DNA from: Pseudomonadota bacterium | Lineage (GTDB): Bacteria; Pseudomonadota; Alphaproteobacteria; Rickettsiales; UBA3002 | Direction: 5' to 3' | Assembly: GCA_040384265.1 (NCBI GenBank) | Contig: JAZKJM010000005.1 | Location: 363,166 to 427,165 of the forward strand | DNA: 64,000 bases | In this document: one piece after another, positions 18,785 through 27,610 of the stretch | How the letters are laid out: the number at the start of each line of letters is the position of its first letter | Numbering within the stretch: the first letter of the stretch is position 1 | Program-made: the position numbers and the translations under genes | The notes under the pieces: generated by a model | The model's database searches: none | What the model was told of the DNA's origin: nothing | The model's input: the letters and a program-made list of their open reading frames with translations, nothing else

Positions 18785-18890
18785 GCTGCTAACCATATAT
18801 CATAACTTACGGGAGATTAATGAAGATTTTGTTAATGGGACAGTGGCAGTCGGAACGAATTTTCAATATATTGTTTTATATGCACATAAA

Positions 18891-19109
18891 TCAGCGCTGG
18901 CACTGGGGGGCCGAGGCCGCCTTGCAGTTCGGCAGGTCGGGCGGGACAACAGGTGCCTCGCTGGGCTTGCTCGCGGCAGGCGCGGGCTTTGCGGGCGCTG
19001 GCTGAGGCGCAGGCTTGAGATCATCCATCCCCGGGAAAAGCAGGTCTAGAAGCGCTTCGCTTAGTCGTTCAAGTGCCGGCGGCATATATCCATCCTCATC
19101 ATCGGTCAT
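18891..19109 (-). CDS. Small Pro/Ala-rich hypothetical protein
   Basis: 72 residues. The N-terminus is acidic (MTDDEDGYMPPALERL) with a short amphipathic helix (EALLDLLFPGMDDL), then a Pro/Ala/Lys-rich tail ending with two Cys. It resembles no family I know. The ATG at 19109 was preferred over a TTG at 19118. Codon use fits the neighbours, but the low-complexity tail could be an accident of GC-rich DNA, so reality is uncertain. Confidence 0.45.
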   Translation of the reverse strand: MTDDEDGYMPPALERLSEALLDLLFPGMDDLKPAPQPAPAKPAPAASKPSEAPVVPPDLPNCKAASAPQCQR

Positions 19110-19167
19110 TGTCAGCAATCAGTCTAACGCATATTGATGACAGTTTAATGACGGTCGCGAACGATTG

Positions 19168-20376
19168 TTATTTCGTCCCCTGATGGCGCAGGCGCAGGCG
19201 TAAGGCGTTGAGTTTTATGAACCCTTCGGCATCGCGCTGGTTGTAGACGGAATCGGCTTCGAAGGTGACGTGGGCCATGGAATAGAGCGAGGTTGGCGAC
19301 TTACGGCCGACCACGCTGACCGAGCCTTTGTAGAGCTTGAGGCGGACGACGCCGGAGACATTTTCCTGCGACTTATCGATCAGGCTTTGCAGCATTTCGC
19401 GTTCGGGGCTGAACCAATAGCCGAAATAGACCAGCTCGGCATAGCGCGGCATCAGCTCTTCTTTCAGGTGCATTGCGCCGCGATCGAGGGTGATGGACTC
19501 GATGCCGCGATGGGCGGTGTGCAGCAGCGTGCCGCCGGGGGTTTCGTAAACGCCGCGCGATTTCATGCCGACATAGCGGTTCTCGACCAGATCGAGGCGG
19601 CCGATGCCGTGCTTGCCGCCCAGCTCGTTGAGCTTGGTGAGCAGGTTGGCGGGCGAGAGTTTTTCGCCATTGACGGCAACCGCATCGCCTTTGGCGAATT
19701 CGATCTCGATATATTCCGCCACATCCGGCGCTTTTTCGGGATCGACCGTGAGGCGGAACATGCTGGTATCGGGCTCCTGCCACGGGTCTTCGAGCGCTTT
19801 GCCTTCATAAGAAACATGGAGCAGGTTGGCATCCATGCTGAAGGGCGCTTCGCCGCGCTTGTCCTTGGCGACGGGGATCTGGTGCTTCTCGGCATATTCG
19901 ATCATCTGCGTGCGCGAGTTCAGCTCCCATTCGCGCCATGGGGCGATGACGGTGATGTCGGGCTGCAGCGCGTAGTAGGACAGTTCGAAACGCACCTGGT
20001 CGTTGCCTTTGCCGGTGGCGCCGTGGCAGACCGCATCCGCCCCGGTTTCGCGGGCGATTTCGATCTGGCGCTTGGCGATCAGCGGGCGGGCGATGGAGGT
20101 GCCCAGCAGGTAGACGCCCTCATACAGCGCGTTGGCGCGGAACATTGGGAAGACGTAATCGCGGACGAATTCTTCGCGCAGGTCGTCGATGAAAATCTGC
20201 TTCACGCCCATCAGCTCGGCTTTGGCGCGTGCGGGCTCCAGCTCTTCGCCCTGCCCGATATCGGCGGTGAAGGTGACGACCTCGCAGTTATAGGTCTCCT
20301 TCAGCCATTTGAGGATGATGCTGGTATCCAGACCGCCGGAATAGGCGAGGACGACTTTTTTCGGGGCGTGGGCCAT
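19168..20376 (-). CDS. argG: Argininosuccinate synthase
   Basis: ATP-dependent joining of citrulline and aspartate in arginine synthesis. 402 residues, normal length. N-terminal ATP loop [15 protein letters not shown], then [15 protein letters not shown] and [10 protein letters not shown], and [16 protein letters not shown] later. The ATG at 20376 has AAGGA about nine bases upstream; the frame continues eight codons further without support. It stands alone. argE and argH for the same pathway are elsewhere in the window. Confidence 0.98.
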   Translation of the reverse strand: MAHAPKKVVLAYSGGLDTSIILKWLKETYNCEVVTFTADIGQGEELEPARAKAELMGVKQIFIDDLREEFVRDYVFPMFRANALYEGVYLLGTSIARPLIAKRQIEIARETGADAVCHGATGKGNDQVRFELSYYALQPDITVIAPWREWELNSRTQMIEYAEKHQIPVAKDKRGEAPFSMDANLLHVSYEGKALEDPWQEPDTSMFRLTVDPEKAPDVAEYIEIEFAKGDAVAVNGEKLSPANLLTKLNELGGKHGIGRLDLVENRYVGMKSRGVYETPGGTLLHTAHRGIESITLDRGAMHLKEELMPRYAELVYFGYWFSPEREMLQSLIDKSQENVSGVVRLKLYKGSVSVVGRKSPTSLYSMAHVTFEADSVYNQRDAEGFIKLNALRLRLRHQGTK

Positions 20377-20527
20377 GGGCGTGATCCTTCGTAACGACAT
20401 TTATCGGGCGGTTTCTACGATACCTTCCGCGCGCTCGCAAGAAATAACCGTGGGGGTGGATTTTATTATTGTTGATCCCGTATTTTCAACTTAGGGCTGC
20501 ATTTGGTAGTCCTCATTCACGGTATTC

Positions 20528-21715
20528 ATGGTGGTTTGCATGCCCTCCCCCTCCCCAACCTGCCGCGCGCTGCTTTTTGGCTCCCTGATAGCGTTTGCGC
20601 TGCTGGTGGCGCTCTGCGCCAAACGTATCGATCACGCCTCGCACGGCAAAGCATCGACGGATTATTCGAATGTGCTCGTCAGCGATTTCGTGAATGATTG
20701 GACGGCGGCCCATCTGGTGCATGCGGACAAGGTCGCCGTGCTGTTCGATCGCGCAGCCTACCGGCAGTATATGGACGATATGTGGGGCAGGCCGGTGGAG
20801 CCGCATGACTGGTCCTATCCGCCGCATTTGCTGACGCTGATCGCGCCGCTGCATGCCCTGCCCTATTTCCCGGCATGGGCGCTGTGGAGTGCGCTTGGGC
20901 TGCTGGCCTATTACTGCGCGATGCGGCGGGCGCAACCAGCGCTGCCGCGCGGCTGGCAGGCGCTGATCCTGCTGGGCCCGGCCAGCATGGTGAACCTGAT
21001 GCATGGCCAGACTGGTTTTTTCAGCGCGGCGTTCCTGCTGGGCGGGCTCTACCTGCTGCCGAAAAAACCGTGGATGGCGGGCGTGCTGTTCGGGCTACTG
21101 ACGCTGAAGCCGCATCTGGGCCTGCTGCTGGTACCGTTGCTGCTGATGCTGTGGCAGTGGCGGGCGATCCTTGCCGCCTGCGCGACGGCGGGGACGCTGA
21201 TCGGGCTGAGCCTGCTGCAATGGGGCGTGGCGCCGTGGGTGGCCTATTTCACCACGACGCGGATGAACCATCTGGATTTTCTGGAGCATTATGAGGGATT
21301 TTATACCCTCGTCATGCCCGGCGCCATGGCGGCGCAGCGGATGCTTGGCGTGCCGATGGGCACAGCGTGGGTGGGCTATGGCGCGGTGGCGCTGGCCAGT
21401 GCGGCGGCCGCGTTATGGATTGTGCGGCGCGAGGGGCTGACGGCGCGCGCCATCCTTGGGCTGGCGCTGGCGACACTGCTGGTCACGCCGTATGGATTTA
21501 ATTACGACATGACGATCATCGCCCTGCCGTTGGGGGTGTATCTCTATGCGCAGGCGACGATGCGTAGCCCGTTTGCGGCGGCAAGCTGGTGGTTTTTGTG
21601 GATTGCCCCTGCGGCGATCTACCTGCTGAACCTCTTCAGCCTGCCGCTGGTGGCGGTGGCGCTCATAGGCACGCTTGGCATGCTGGTGTGGCAATGCCGC
21701 ACGGATGCAGCTTGA
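20528..21715 (+). CDS. Polytopic membrane glycosyltransferase, DUF2029/GT87-like
   Basis: 395 residues with about nine or ten membrane helices starting near residue 12. The first periplasmic loop carries acidic residues and the pattern DYSNVLVSDFVNDWTAAHLV...YPPHLLTLIAPLHALPY, typical of DUF2029 polyprenyl-phosphate-sugar-dependent mannosyltransferases of the GT-C fold. Substrate unknown; an envelope glycan is likely. A second in-frame ATG at 20540 could be the start. The gene is divergent from argG and 60 bases ahead of the pilin-like gene. Confidence 0.75.
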   Translation: MVVCMPSPSPTCRALLFGSLIAFALLVALCAKRIDHASHGKASTDYSNVLVSDFVNDWTAAHLVHADKVAVLFDRAAYRQYMDDMWGRPVEPHDWSYPPHLLTLIAPLHALPYFPAWALWSALGLLAYYCAMRRAQPALPRGWQALILLGPASMVNLMHGQTGFFSAAFLLGGLYLLPKKPWMAGVLFGLLTLKPHLGLLLVPLLLMLWQWRAILAACATAGTLIGLSLLQWGVAPWVAYFTTTRMNHLDFLEHYEGFYTLVMPGAMAAQRMLGVPMGTAWVGYGAVALASAAAALWIVRREGLTARAILGLALATLLVTPYGFNYDMTIIALPLGVYLYAQATMRSPFAAASWWFLWIAPAAIYLLNLFSLPLVAVALIGTLGMLVWQCRTDAA

Positions 21716-21775
21716 CGCTAGCCGGTGCGGTGTTTTCTGTTTGCTATGGCGCATCCCGGGCGATAGAATCGGCGG

Positions 21776-22576
21776 ATGGTTTGCAATCGTCATCATCGTG
21801 CATTTACACTCGTGGAGCTGGCGGTCGTGCTGGTCATTATCGGCCTTATCATTGGCGGGATAATGACAGGCAAAGGGCTCCTGCGCGCATCCGAAGTGCG
21901 CAGCGTTGCGGCAGATTACGCGAAACTGGCGGGCGCGGTCCAGAGCTTCAAGGATAAATTTTCGGCTATTCCGGGTGATTTTTCGGGCGCAACGCAGATA
22001 TGGGGACGTTATGTGGTGGCCGCCACCTGTGTGACCAATAGCGCTGCTGCCGTCACCACGCCGGGCACCTGCGACGGTGACGGGGATTCGCTGCTGGGAA
22101 CGCCTGCCGCGACCTCCGCTTCCGCCGAGCGTTTCCAGTTCTGGAAACATCTACAGCTCGCCGGGCTGATCGATGGCAACTACACGGGCCTTAGCGGCAC
22201 GGCAGGCAAATTCCATGCTATTCCAGGCACTAACACTCCGGTAGGTAAGCTTAGCAACTCGGGCTGGAATGTGATTACCAACCTCACCACTACCTACACG
22301 ACGGACGGGTTCACCACGGAGTATGGGAATACACTGCATTTTGGCGGCGCGCTGAGCCCCGGCGGCGCGGTTGATAAAATCCTCACCCCGGAAGAAGCAT
22401 GGGGCATCGATACCAAGATGGATGATGGCAGACCGGCCTATGGCATGGTGCTCGCTTTTTACCTGAGTTGCAGCACGCCCGATACGGGCACCTCGATCAT
22501 CGGCAACCTCGACCAGAGCTACAATCTTGGCGCCACCACCAAGGAATGCAGCCTCGTCTTCCGCAATGCATGGTAG
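21776..22576 (+). CDS. Type IV pilin-like protein (prepilin-type N-terminus)
   Basis: 266 residues. The N-terminus has a short basic leader and the class III signal: HRA|FTLVELAVVLVIIGLIIGGI, with Glu at +5 and a 20-residue hydrophobic helix. The residue before the cut is Ala rather than the usual Gly. The rest is a large Gly/Thr-rich extracytoplasmic domain with four Cys that could form disulfides. Such proteins are pilins, minor pilins or type II secretion pseudopilins. No assembly genes are nearby, so it is an orphan here. Confidence 0.85.
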   Translation: MVCNRHHRAFTLVELAVVLVIIGLIIGGIMTGKGLLRASEVRSVAADYAKLAGAVQSFKDKFSAIPGDFSGATQIWGRYVVAATCVTNSAAAVTTPGTCDGDGDSLLGTPAATSASAERFQFWKHLQLAGLIDGNYTGLSGTAGKFHAIPGTNTPVGKLSNSGWNVITNLTTTYTTDGFTTEYGNTLHFGGALSPGGAVDKILTPEEAWGIDTKMDDGRPAYGMVLAFYLSCSTPDTGTSIIGNLDQSYNLGATTKECSLVFRNAW

Positions 22577-22657
22577 GGCGTGGGCGGTGTAAAACCGCTT
22601 GCATCGCACGCTGGTTTTCAGCATAACGCAGCCCAGCAATCATCAGGGAATCAGGTT

Positions 22658-23185
22658 ATGGATATCAGCAAAATCGCCATCGGTAAAAATGCACCGGAAG
22701 AAGTGAATGTCATCATCGAAGTGCCGATGGGGACGGACCCGATCAAATACGAGCTGGATAAGGATTCCGGCGCGATTTTTGTGGATCGCTTCCTGCATAC
22801 GGCGATGAATTACCCGTGCAATTACGGCTTCGTGCCGCACACGCTGAGCGAAGATGGCGATCCCGTTGATGTGCTGGTTGTTGGCCACCACCCGCTGATG
22901 CCTGGCTGCGTGATTGCCGCGCGCCCGGTCGGTGTGCTGCTGATGGAAGATGACAAAGGCCCGGACGAGAAAATCCTCGCCGTGCCGACGCATAGCGTTC
23001 ACCCATTCTGGGATAACATCACGGAATATAGCGACCTGCCTGCCGTGCTGACCGCGCAGATCCAGCATTTCTTCGAGCATTACAAAGACCTCGAAAAAGG
23101 CAAATGGGCGAAAGTCACCGGCTGGGGCAACAAAGCCAAAGCGGTGGAGCTGATCCAGGCCGGCATCGCCCGCGCGAAAAAATAG
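22658..23185 (+). CDS. ppa: Inorganic pyrophosphatase, family I
   Basis: Hydrolyses pyrophosphate in the cytoplasm and so drives biosynthetic reactions. 175 residues with [45 protein letters not shown] (the metal-binding DGDPVD), and [14 protein letters not shown] near the end. AGGGAA lies about ten bases before the ATG at 22658, which was preferred over an upstream in-frame start at 22580. Single gene with its own unit. Confidence 0.98.
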   Translation: MDISKIAIGKNAPEEVNVIIEVPMGTDPIKYELDKDSGAIFVDRFLHTAMNYPCNYGFVPHTLSEDGDPVDVLVVGHHPLMPGCVIAARPVGVLLMEDDKGPDEKILAVPTHSVHPFWDNITEYSDLPAVLTAQIQHFFEHYKDLEKGKWAKVTGWGNKAKAVELIQAGIARAKK

Positions 23186-23282
23186 CGGCACTCCCGCCAC
23201 GTTTTCTATTATCTCTGCCCGCACGGCCCACGCCGTCATTAAGCCGTTGCGGCCGCGTGCCGCATGGGTTAGCTCTGCTGCC

Positions 23283-25115
23283 ATGAAACGATATGCGGCG
23301 ATGGTGGCGGTACTACTGATGGCGGGGCACGCTTACGCCGAGCCGGTCGCCGCGACCTATGTGCAATGGGAGCGGTTGCGCAACCCGGATACGGTCGGCA
23401 TCTCCTTCGCGGAAGGCACGAGGTTTCTCGCCGAACATGCTGATTGGCCGGAAATAAAACTCATCCGCCTGCGCACCGAAGCGGCGGCGCTGCTGGAGCG
23501 CCCGGCACGGGCGGTGATGGCAGCATTCTGCGCCGAGAGCCCACCGATTTCCGGCCGCGGCATGGTTGCCTGTGCGCAAGCGCAGGCAGGGTCGGTGGCG
23601 ACCAATCAGGCCTGGGTGAAGCAAGGCTGGATCCAGGGCGATTTCTCGGAGAATGAGGAAGACCAAATCCGCGACGCGTATGGCGCGCTGCTCACCCATG
23701 CCGACCATGTCGCCCGCACCGACCGGCTGTTGTATGAAGGCAAAGTGACCCCCGCGAAGCGCATGCTGCCGCTAGTGAGCGAGCGGCGGGCGCTGTATGA
23801 AACGCGCATCGCATTTATCACTGGCGATAAGCGCGCCCCGGCGCAACTGGCGCGGCTTGCCGCCAGCCAGCAGCGCGATGGCGGGCTGCTGCTCGACCGC
23901 ATCCGCTGGCGGGCGGCGCATGATATGGATGATCAGCTGGCCGAGCTGTTTGCCCTCGCGCCCAAAACCGTGCCCTACCCTGACCTGTGGTGGCCGATGC
24001 GGGCAATGGCGGTACGCAATGCGATCAACCAGCAAAATTACAAACAGGCCTCGGCGCTGCTGGCCAATCACGGCGCGCTGAAAGGCGAATACCTTGCCGA
24101 TGCGCTGTGGATGAAGGGCTGGATCGGCCTGCAGCGCCACGGCGATGCGGGGGCCGCCTACCAGCATTTTTATGAACTTTACACGGCGGTTTACACGCCC
24201 GTCAGCAAGGCGCGGGCGGCCTATTGGGCAGCGCGCGCGGCGATTGCCAACGGCAATGACGATATTGCGCGCGACTGGATGGGCAAGGCAGCGCGCCACC
24301 CGACCGTGTTTTATGGCCAGCTCGCCCATGCGTGGCTGAAGAAGAAAGCGCCCCTGCCCTTACCGGCGATGCCGGGCTTCACCGCCGCTGAGAAAAGCGC
24401 GTTCGACCGGGATGATTTAGTGCAGATCGCCCGCCAGTTGGCCGCCCAAGGCGACAACAAAGGGCGTGATGCATTCCTGAACGCCCTCGCCCTGCGCGCG
24501 ACCACGGCGGCGCAGTTCGCGCTGGTGGCGGATCTGGCGACAGACCTCGGCGGCACCGCAGCCGGGGTGGAAGTCGCCAAACAGGCGCTGCGCAATGCGA
24601 TTGTGATGCTGCCAGTCGGTTGGCCGCGCATTGCAGTGCCTGCGAATGTCGGCATCGAACCCGCGCTGACGCTGGCGATCACCCGGCAGGAAAGCGAGTT
24701 CGACCCGCGCGCCCGCAGTAGTGCGGATGCACGCGGGCTGATGCAGCTGCTGCCCGCCACCGCCAAACATGTGGCGGATAAACATGACATTCCCTTCAGC
24801 CCCTCGATGATTGAGAACCCAAACGTGAACATGACGCTGGGCTCGACCTATCTGGGCCAGCTGATCCGCGGGTTTGATGGTTCGTATATCCTCGGCATCG
24901 CCAGCTATAATGCGGGCCCGGGCAGTGTGCGGCGCTGGATTGCGACAATGGGCCGCCCGCCCGCCAACCTGCATGGCGCGATTGATTGGGTGGAGTCCAT
25001 CCCCTATGGCGAAACGCGCAATTATGTGATGCGGGTGCTGGAGAATGTCACCATCTACCGCACCCTCGCCGACCCCAAAGCCGAGGTGGAGCTGGAGAGC
25101 GACCTGGTGCGTTAG
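23283..25115 (+). CDS. slt: Soluble lytic murein transglycosylase
   Basis: Periplasmic enzyme that cleaves peptidoglycan to 1,6-anhydro products. 610 residues: a signal peptide (MKRYAAMVAVLLMAGHAYA), a long alpha-helical superhelix of TPR-like repeats over about 400 residues, and a C-terminal lysozyme-like SLT domain. The catalytic Glu is in TRQESEFDPRARSSADARGL, followed by MQLLPATAKHVA and ASYNAGPGSVRRWI. The start at 23283 gives the signal peptide; codons before it are not part of it. The structured non-coding region follows. Confidence 0.93.
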   Translation: MKRYAAMVAVLLMAGHAYAEPVAATYVQWERLRNPDTVGISFAEGTRFLAEHADWPEIKLIRLRTEAAALLERPARAVMAAFCAESPPISGRGMVACAQAQAGSVATNQAWVKQGWIQGDFSENEEDQIRDAYGALLTHADHVARTDRLLYEGKVTPAKRMLPLVSERRALYETRIAFITGDKRAPAQLARLAASQQRDGGLLLDRIRWRAAHDMDDQLAELFALAPKTVPYPDLWWPMRAMAVRNAINQQNYKQASALLANHGALKGEYLADALWMKGWIGLQRHGDAGAAYQHFYELYTAVYTPVSKARAAYWAARAAIANGNDDIARDWMGKAARHPTVFYGQLAHAWLKKKAPLPLPAMPGFTAAEKSAFDRDDLVQIARQLAAQGDNKGRDAFLNALALRATTAAQFALVADLATDLGGTAAGVEVAKQALRNAIVMLPVGWPRIAVPANVGIEPALTLAITRQESEFDPRARSSADARGLMQLLPATAKHVADKHDIPFSPSMIENPNVNMTLGSTYLGQLIRGFDGSYILGIASYNAGPGSVRRWIATMGRPPANLHGAIDWVESIPYGETRNYVMRVLENVTIYRTLADPKAEVELESDLVR

Positions 25116-25156
25116 TGGCCTGCTCCAACGATCCCACGATGACAGGGCGAACGGGT

Positions 25157-25288
25157 GGCCGGGGAGCTTTAGGTCGGTTTTCAAGCCGCTACCGTGATCT
25201 TTAGACACCGCGCCGTATCCAGTGTGGTTTGCCAACCGTGGATACGAACGCGGGGATGTCCTGAACATGCATCACGGCCTCCCCGGCC
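25157..25288. ncRNA. Rod-like folding element, possible RNA
   Basis: The ends GGCCGGGGAG and CTCCCCGGCC pair perfectly. Inside them pair, in order, CCGTGAT with ATCACGG, CCGCG with CGCGG, and GTATCCA with TGGATAC, closed by GGTT...AACC. One strand also has a side hairpin CGGTT-TTCA-AGCCG. The result is a 132-base rod with bubbles, similar in outline to 6S RNA, but no known consensus was recognised. The strand is undetermined, and neither end has a T-run of its own. Confidence 0.45.
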
Positions 25289-25293
25289 ATAAC

Positions 25294-25321
25294 AAAAAAC
25301 CACCAGCATTGCTGCTGGTGG
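25294..25321 (-). terminator. Intrinsic terminator of the candidate small RNA
   Basis: Stem CCACCAGCA / TGCTGGTGG with a four-base loop. On the minus strand it is followed by TTTTTT. This orientation shows that the transcript runs leftward. Confidence 0.8.
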
Positions 25322-25536
25322 CCGGGTGTTCAAATCCGCTAATCGACACGGCACGATAGCCTTTAGCCTTGCGGCCTGGACATGCGCCACCGTCACCCGG
25401 CCATAAAGCCTGAGTAAACGGCATCTCGTGACACCTATCCTATGAATCGGGAAAGGCATCACCTGACGACTGATGCCAGCCGTCGATTAGCGGGATTTGA
25501 GGCCCGGCCTTGCACAGGAAACCCATGCAATGCAGG
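25294..25536 (-). ncRNA. Candidate structured small RNA of unknown family
   Basis: On the minus strand a TTGACG box (25564-25569), a 17-base gap and CATCCT (25541-25546) precede a transcript-like region. It is closed by a 28-base inverted repeat, arms 25482-25509 and 25320-25347 (GGCCGGG..TCAAATCC..GCTAATCGAC), with only small bulges. Inside are a GGCATCA/TGATGCC hairpin and a GGCC-GCAA-GGCT tetraloop hairpin. It ends with a strong hairpin and six T. I could not match it to tmRNA, RNase P, SRP, 6S or common riboswitches. It follows a small lipoprotein gene on the same strand. Confidence 0.6.
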
Positions 25537-25540
25537 ATTG

Positions 25541-25569
25541 AGGATGCGGCATTTCGTATGTCGCGTCAA
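25541..25569 (-). promoter_or_regulatory. Promoter-like box before the candidate small RNA
   Basis: TTGACG and CATCCT with 17 bases between them on the minus strand, about 32 bases ahead of the long closing stem. The -35 box is good and the -10 box is weak. Confidence 0.4.
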
Positions 25570-25601
25570 GTGGAAAGCGGCCCCACCGGCATGCCCGCGC
25601 G

Positions 25602-25835
25602 CTAGCCGCCACCGCAGGAGGGGGCGTCGTTGATCATCATGCAGCCTTGATAGACGGCGGGTGGGCTGTAGTAGCTATCGTTATCGACCGCTGTGGGCCG
25701 GGCAGCGGCAGCCGCCGGGACATGGGGCAGCTCGTAGAGGTCGAGCACGTTCTGCCGCTTCGCTGGCGCGGCGCAGGCGCTAAGCAGAACACAGAAACAC
25801 AGAAGCAGACACAGAGGATGCGAACGAACGGACAT
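25602..25835 (-). CDS. Small lipoprotein
   Basis: 77 residues. The N-terminus is a lipoprotein signal (MSVRSHPLCLLLCFCVLLSAC, lipobox LSAC). The mature part has VLDLYELPHVPAAAAARP and ends with two Cys and GGG. No family recognised. There is no clear ribosome site before the ATG, but signal and lipobox together argue for a real gene. It is divergent from the kinase-like gene and upstream of the candidate small RNA on the same strand. Confidence 0.65.
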   Translation of the reverse strand: MSVRSHPLCLLLCFCVLLSACAAPAKRQNVLDLYELPHVPAAAAARPTAVDNDSYYSPPAVYQGCMMINDAPSCGGG

Positions 25836-25982
25836 GGGGTGGCTATAACACAGCCTTTACCGCAATGCAGCAAAAACCCGCTTTTGGTGGGCGTTTCATG
25901 CCAGCACACCCATGGCTGTTAACTTTTTTGGAACAATTTTAACTAAATATTAATTTTATCGGGGTAGTTCTGGTAAGTACCG

Positions 25983-27158
25983 ATGAATGCTCATCTTATT
26001 AAGGTCAGAACCGCGGTACGAAGCCACCCTCTGCTGATGGTGGACGCCCTGCTGGTGGGCACGATGGTGTTCATGCCCAACCTGCTGATGGCGGTGCGGC
26101 TGAAGGAGCGGTTTAGCGCCACCATGACCGGCTGGGCCGAGCGGATTGGCGGGATGATCCACTCCCTCAGCGCGGCCGATGGGGTGTTATGGCTGGCGAT
26201 CAATTTCTGTATGCTAGTGGCACTGTTCGCGCTGCGGCGGCATGTGGTGGTGCCGCTGGGGCGCATTGCGCAGCATGTGCAGATGGTGCGGGCGGCATTC
26301 GAGCAGGAAATGGGGCGGCCGCTCGCACCGCTGAATGTGCGCATGCTGGCGCGCGATGTGGCGCGCTTTACCATGCTGGCGCAGGATTATTACCATCAAT
26401 ATCTGTCGGTATCGCATGAGCTGGAACAATCACGCCATGCCATCGACCAGATCGCGCTGCAGCAGCAGGCGATGCTTGCCACCACCAGCCGCGAGATCAC
26501 CGGGCAATACCAGTCCATTCTCGCGTATGCGAATTACCTGGAGGAACATATCGCGCGTAAGCAGCTGGACCCTTCGCTGCGCTATGATTTTGATGATGTG
26601 TGTGAGGCCAGCTTTAACCTGAAGCTGATTGCAGGCGCGTTGCCGACGCTGCGCGATGGGCCCCTGCCTGCGGCAAGCCCAGTCTCACTCGCTGACCTGA
26701 TGCAGCAGACTATGCTGGTGCTGGCCCCCACCCTCGACCGGCGCAGCATGCGGCTAACGACGGCAGAGGTGGATCGCTCGGTGGTGGCGCTGAGCGACCC
26801 GGAGCAACTCAGCCAGATTTTATGGATGCTGCTGCTCGGCACCATTCGCTACGCCGCGAGTGAGAGCACGCTGCGCTTGCGTAGTTTTTATAACAGCGAT
26901 GGCAGCAAGGCGATGATGAGCATCGTCATCAGCGAGCTGTCGCCCGGCAGCCTGAGCGATGCGGAGCGCGGCGCCTATCAACTGCGCCAACTGCAGCACC
27001 TGACGCCTCATATGTTTGCCGACACCATCCGCACCCATGCCAATTTGCAGCTGGCACAGCTGATGCTGGCGCGCATGGGGGCGGCCATCAGCATTGTGCC
27101 GCTAACGGTCTATGCCTGTGAAATATCGGTTGTTTTACCCGCTTATAGCCCGGCATGA
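25983..27158 (+). CDS. Degenerate sensor histidine kinase-like membrane protein
   Basis: 391 residues. Two membrane helices (about 17-37 and 68-85) are followed by a HAMP-like linker and a helical region that aligns with a histidine-kinase dimerisation domain. The phospho-acceptor box, normally SHELRTPL, reads SREITGQY, so the His is Arg. In the ATPase-like part, SDPEQLSQILWMLLLGTIRYAA resembles the N box but lacks its Asn, and the G1 glycine motif is absent (ELSPGSL). It is therefore probably catalytically dead and may act as a scaffold or binding partner, as ChpT/DivL-like proteins do. No response regulator is adjacent. Confidence 0.75.
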   Translation: MNAHLIKVRTAVRSHPLLMVDALLVGTMVFMPNLLMAVRLKERFSATMTGWAERIGGMIHSLSAADGVLWLAINFCMLVALFALRRHVVVPLGRIAQHVQMVRAAFEQEMGRPLAPLNVRMLARDVARFTMLAQDYYHQYLSVSHELEQSRHAIDQIALQQQAMLATTSREITGQYQSILAYANYLEEHIARKQLDPSLRYDFDDVCEASFNLKLIAGALPTLRDGPLPAASPVSLADLMQQTMLVLAPTLDRRSMRLTTAEVDRSVVALSDPEQLSQILWMLLLGTIRYAASESTLRLRSFYNSDGSKAMMSIVISELSPGSLSDAERGAYQLRQLQHLTPHMFADTIRTHANLQLAQLMLARMGAAISIVPLTVYACEISVVLPAYSPA

Positions 27159-27257
27159 CGTTCCGTTAAAAAGATATTTCGCAGGGGGGCTAATGGGGCT
27201 AACGTATCAGGTGGGAAGCATGCGCCGCCGCGTGTGCAGTCACTGAAGGAGAACATA

Positions 27258-27584
27258 ATGAAACGTTCGATGATTTCCGCCCTCGCCCTTACCGCCGCGT
27301 TGCTTGCGGGCAGCGCCGTTGCGCTGGAAAGCCCCAACAAACCGACCGGCCCGATCGACACCAAACCCGGCACCCATGGCGACCGCGAAGGCCGTGGACC
27401 GATGAAGCCCATCAGCCGCGATGAGTGGAACAAGCGCTTCGAGCAGATCGACGCCAACCATGACGGCGTTGCAAGCCCGGAAGAAATGAAAGCCCACCAC
27501 GAGAAAATGCGCGGAATGCGCGGGGGACGTAGCGGGCCGGATGGCGAGCGTGGCCCACGTGACGGCAAAGGGCCTGCCCTCTAG
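27258..27584 (+). CDS. Exported small EF-hand protein
   Basis: 108 residues with a signal peptide (MKRSMISALALTAALLAGSAVA). One calcium-binding EF-hand loop is visible, DANHDGVASPEEM near residue 66-78, flanked by helices. The rest is rich in Gly, Arg and Asp. AAGGAG lies well placed before the ATG at 27258. The ECF sigma gene follows after 26 bases on the same strand, so it may belong to the same unit. A role as a periplasmic metal or calcium binder is an inference. Confidence 0.8.
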   Translation: MKRSMISALALTAALLAGSAVALESPNKPTGPIDTKPGTHGDREGRGPMKPISRDEWNKRFEQIDANHDGVASPEEMKAHHEKMRGMRGGRSGPDGERGPRDGKGPAL

Positions 27585-27610
27585 GGCGTGCCGCAACGGT
27601 GACAAGCATC

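Larger units (their letters stand above)
25116..25601. other. Long structured intergenic region
   Basis: About 490 bases without a credible protein gene, between slt and a small lipoprotein gene. It is filled by two large foldable elements (25157-25288 and 25294-25536, described separately), including a 28-base near-perfect inverted repeat, a terminator and a promoter-like box. This is an unusual amount of structure for this compact genome. Confidence 0.8.

Noticed and set aside
18820-19005. Rightward 61-codon frame between two small genes
   Set aside because: It overlaps the leftward small gene, has no ribosome site and shows only Gly/Ala sequence.
25157-25536. tmRNA or RNase P RNA
   Set aside because: No tag-peptide reading frame, no T-arm with CCA in the right place, and none of the conserved RNase P core words were found.
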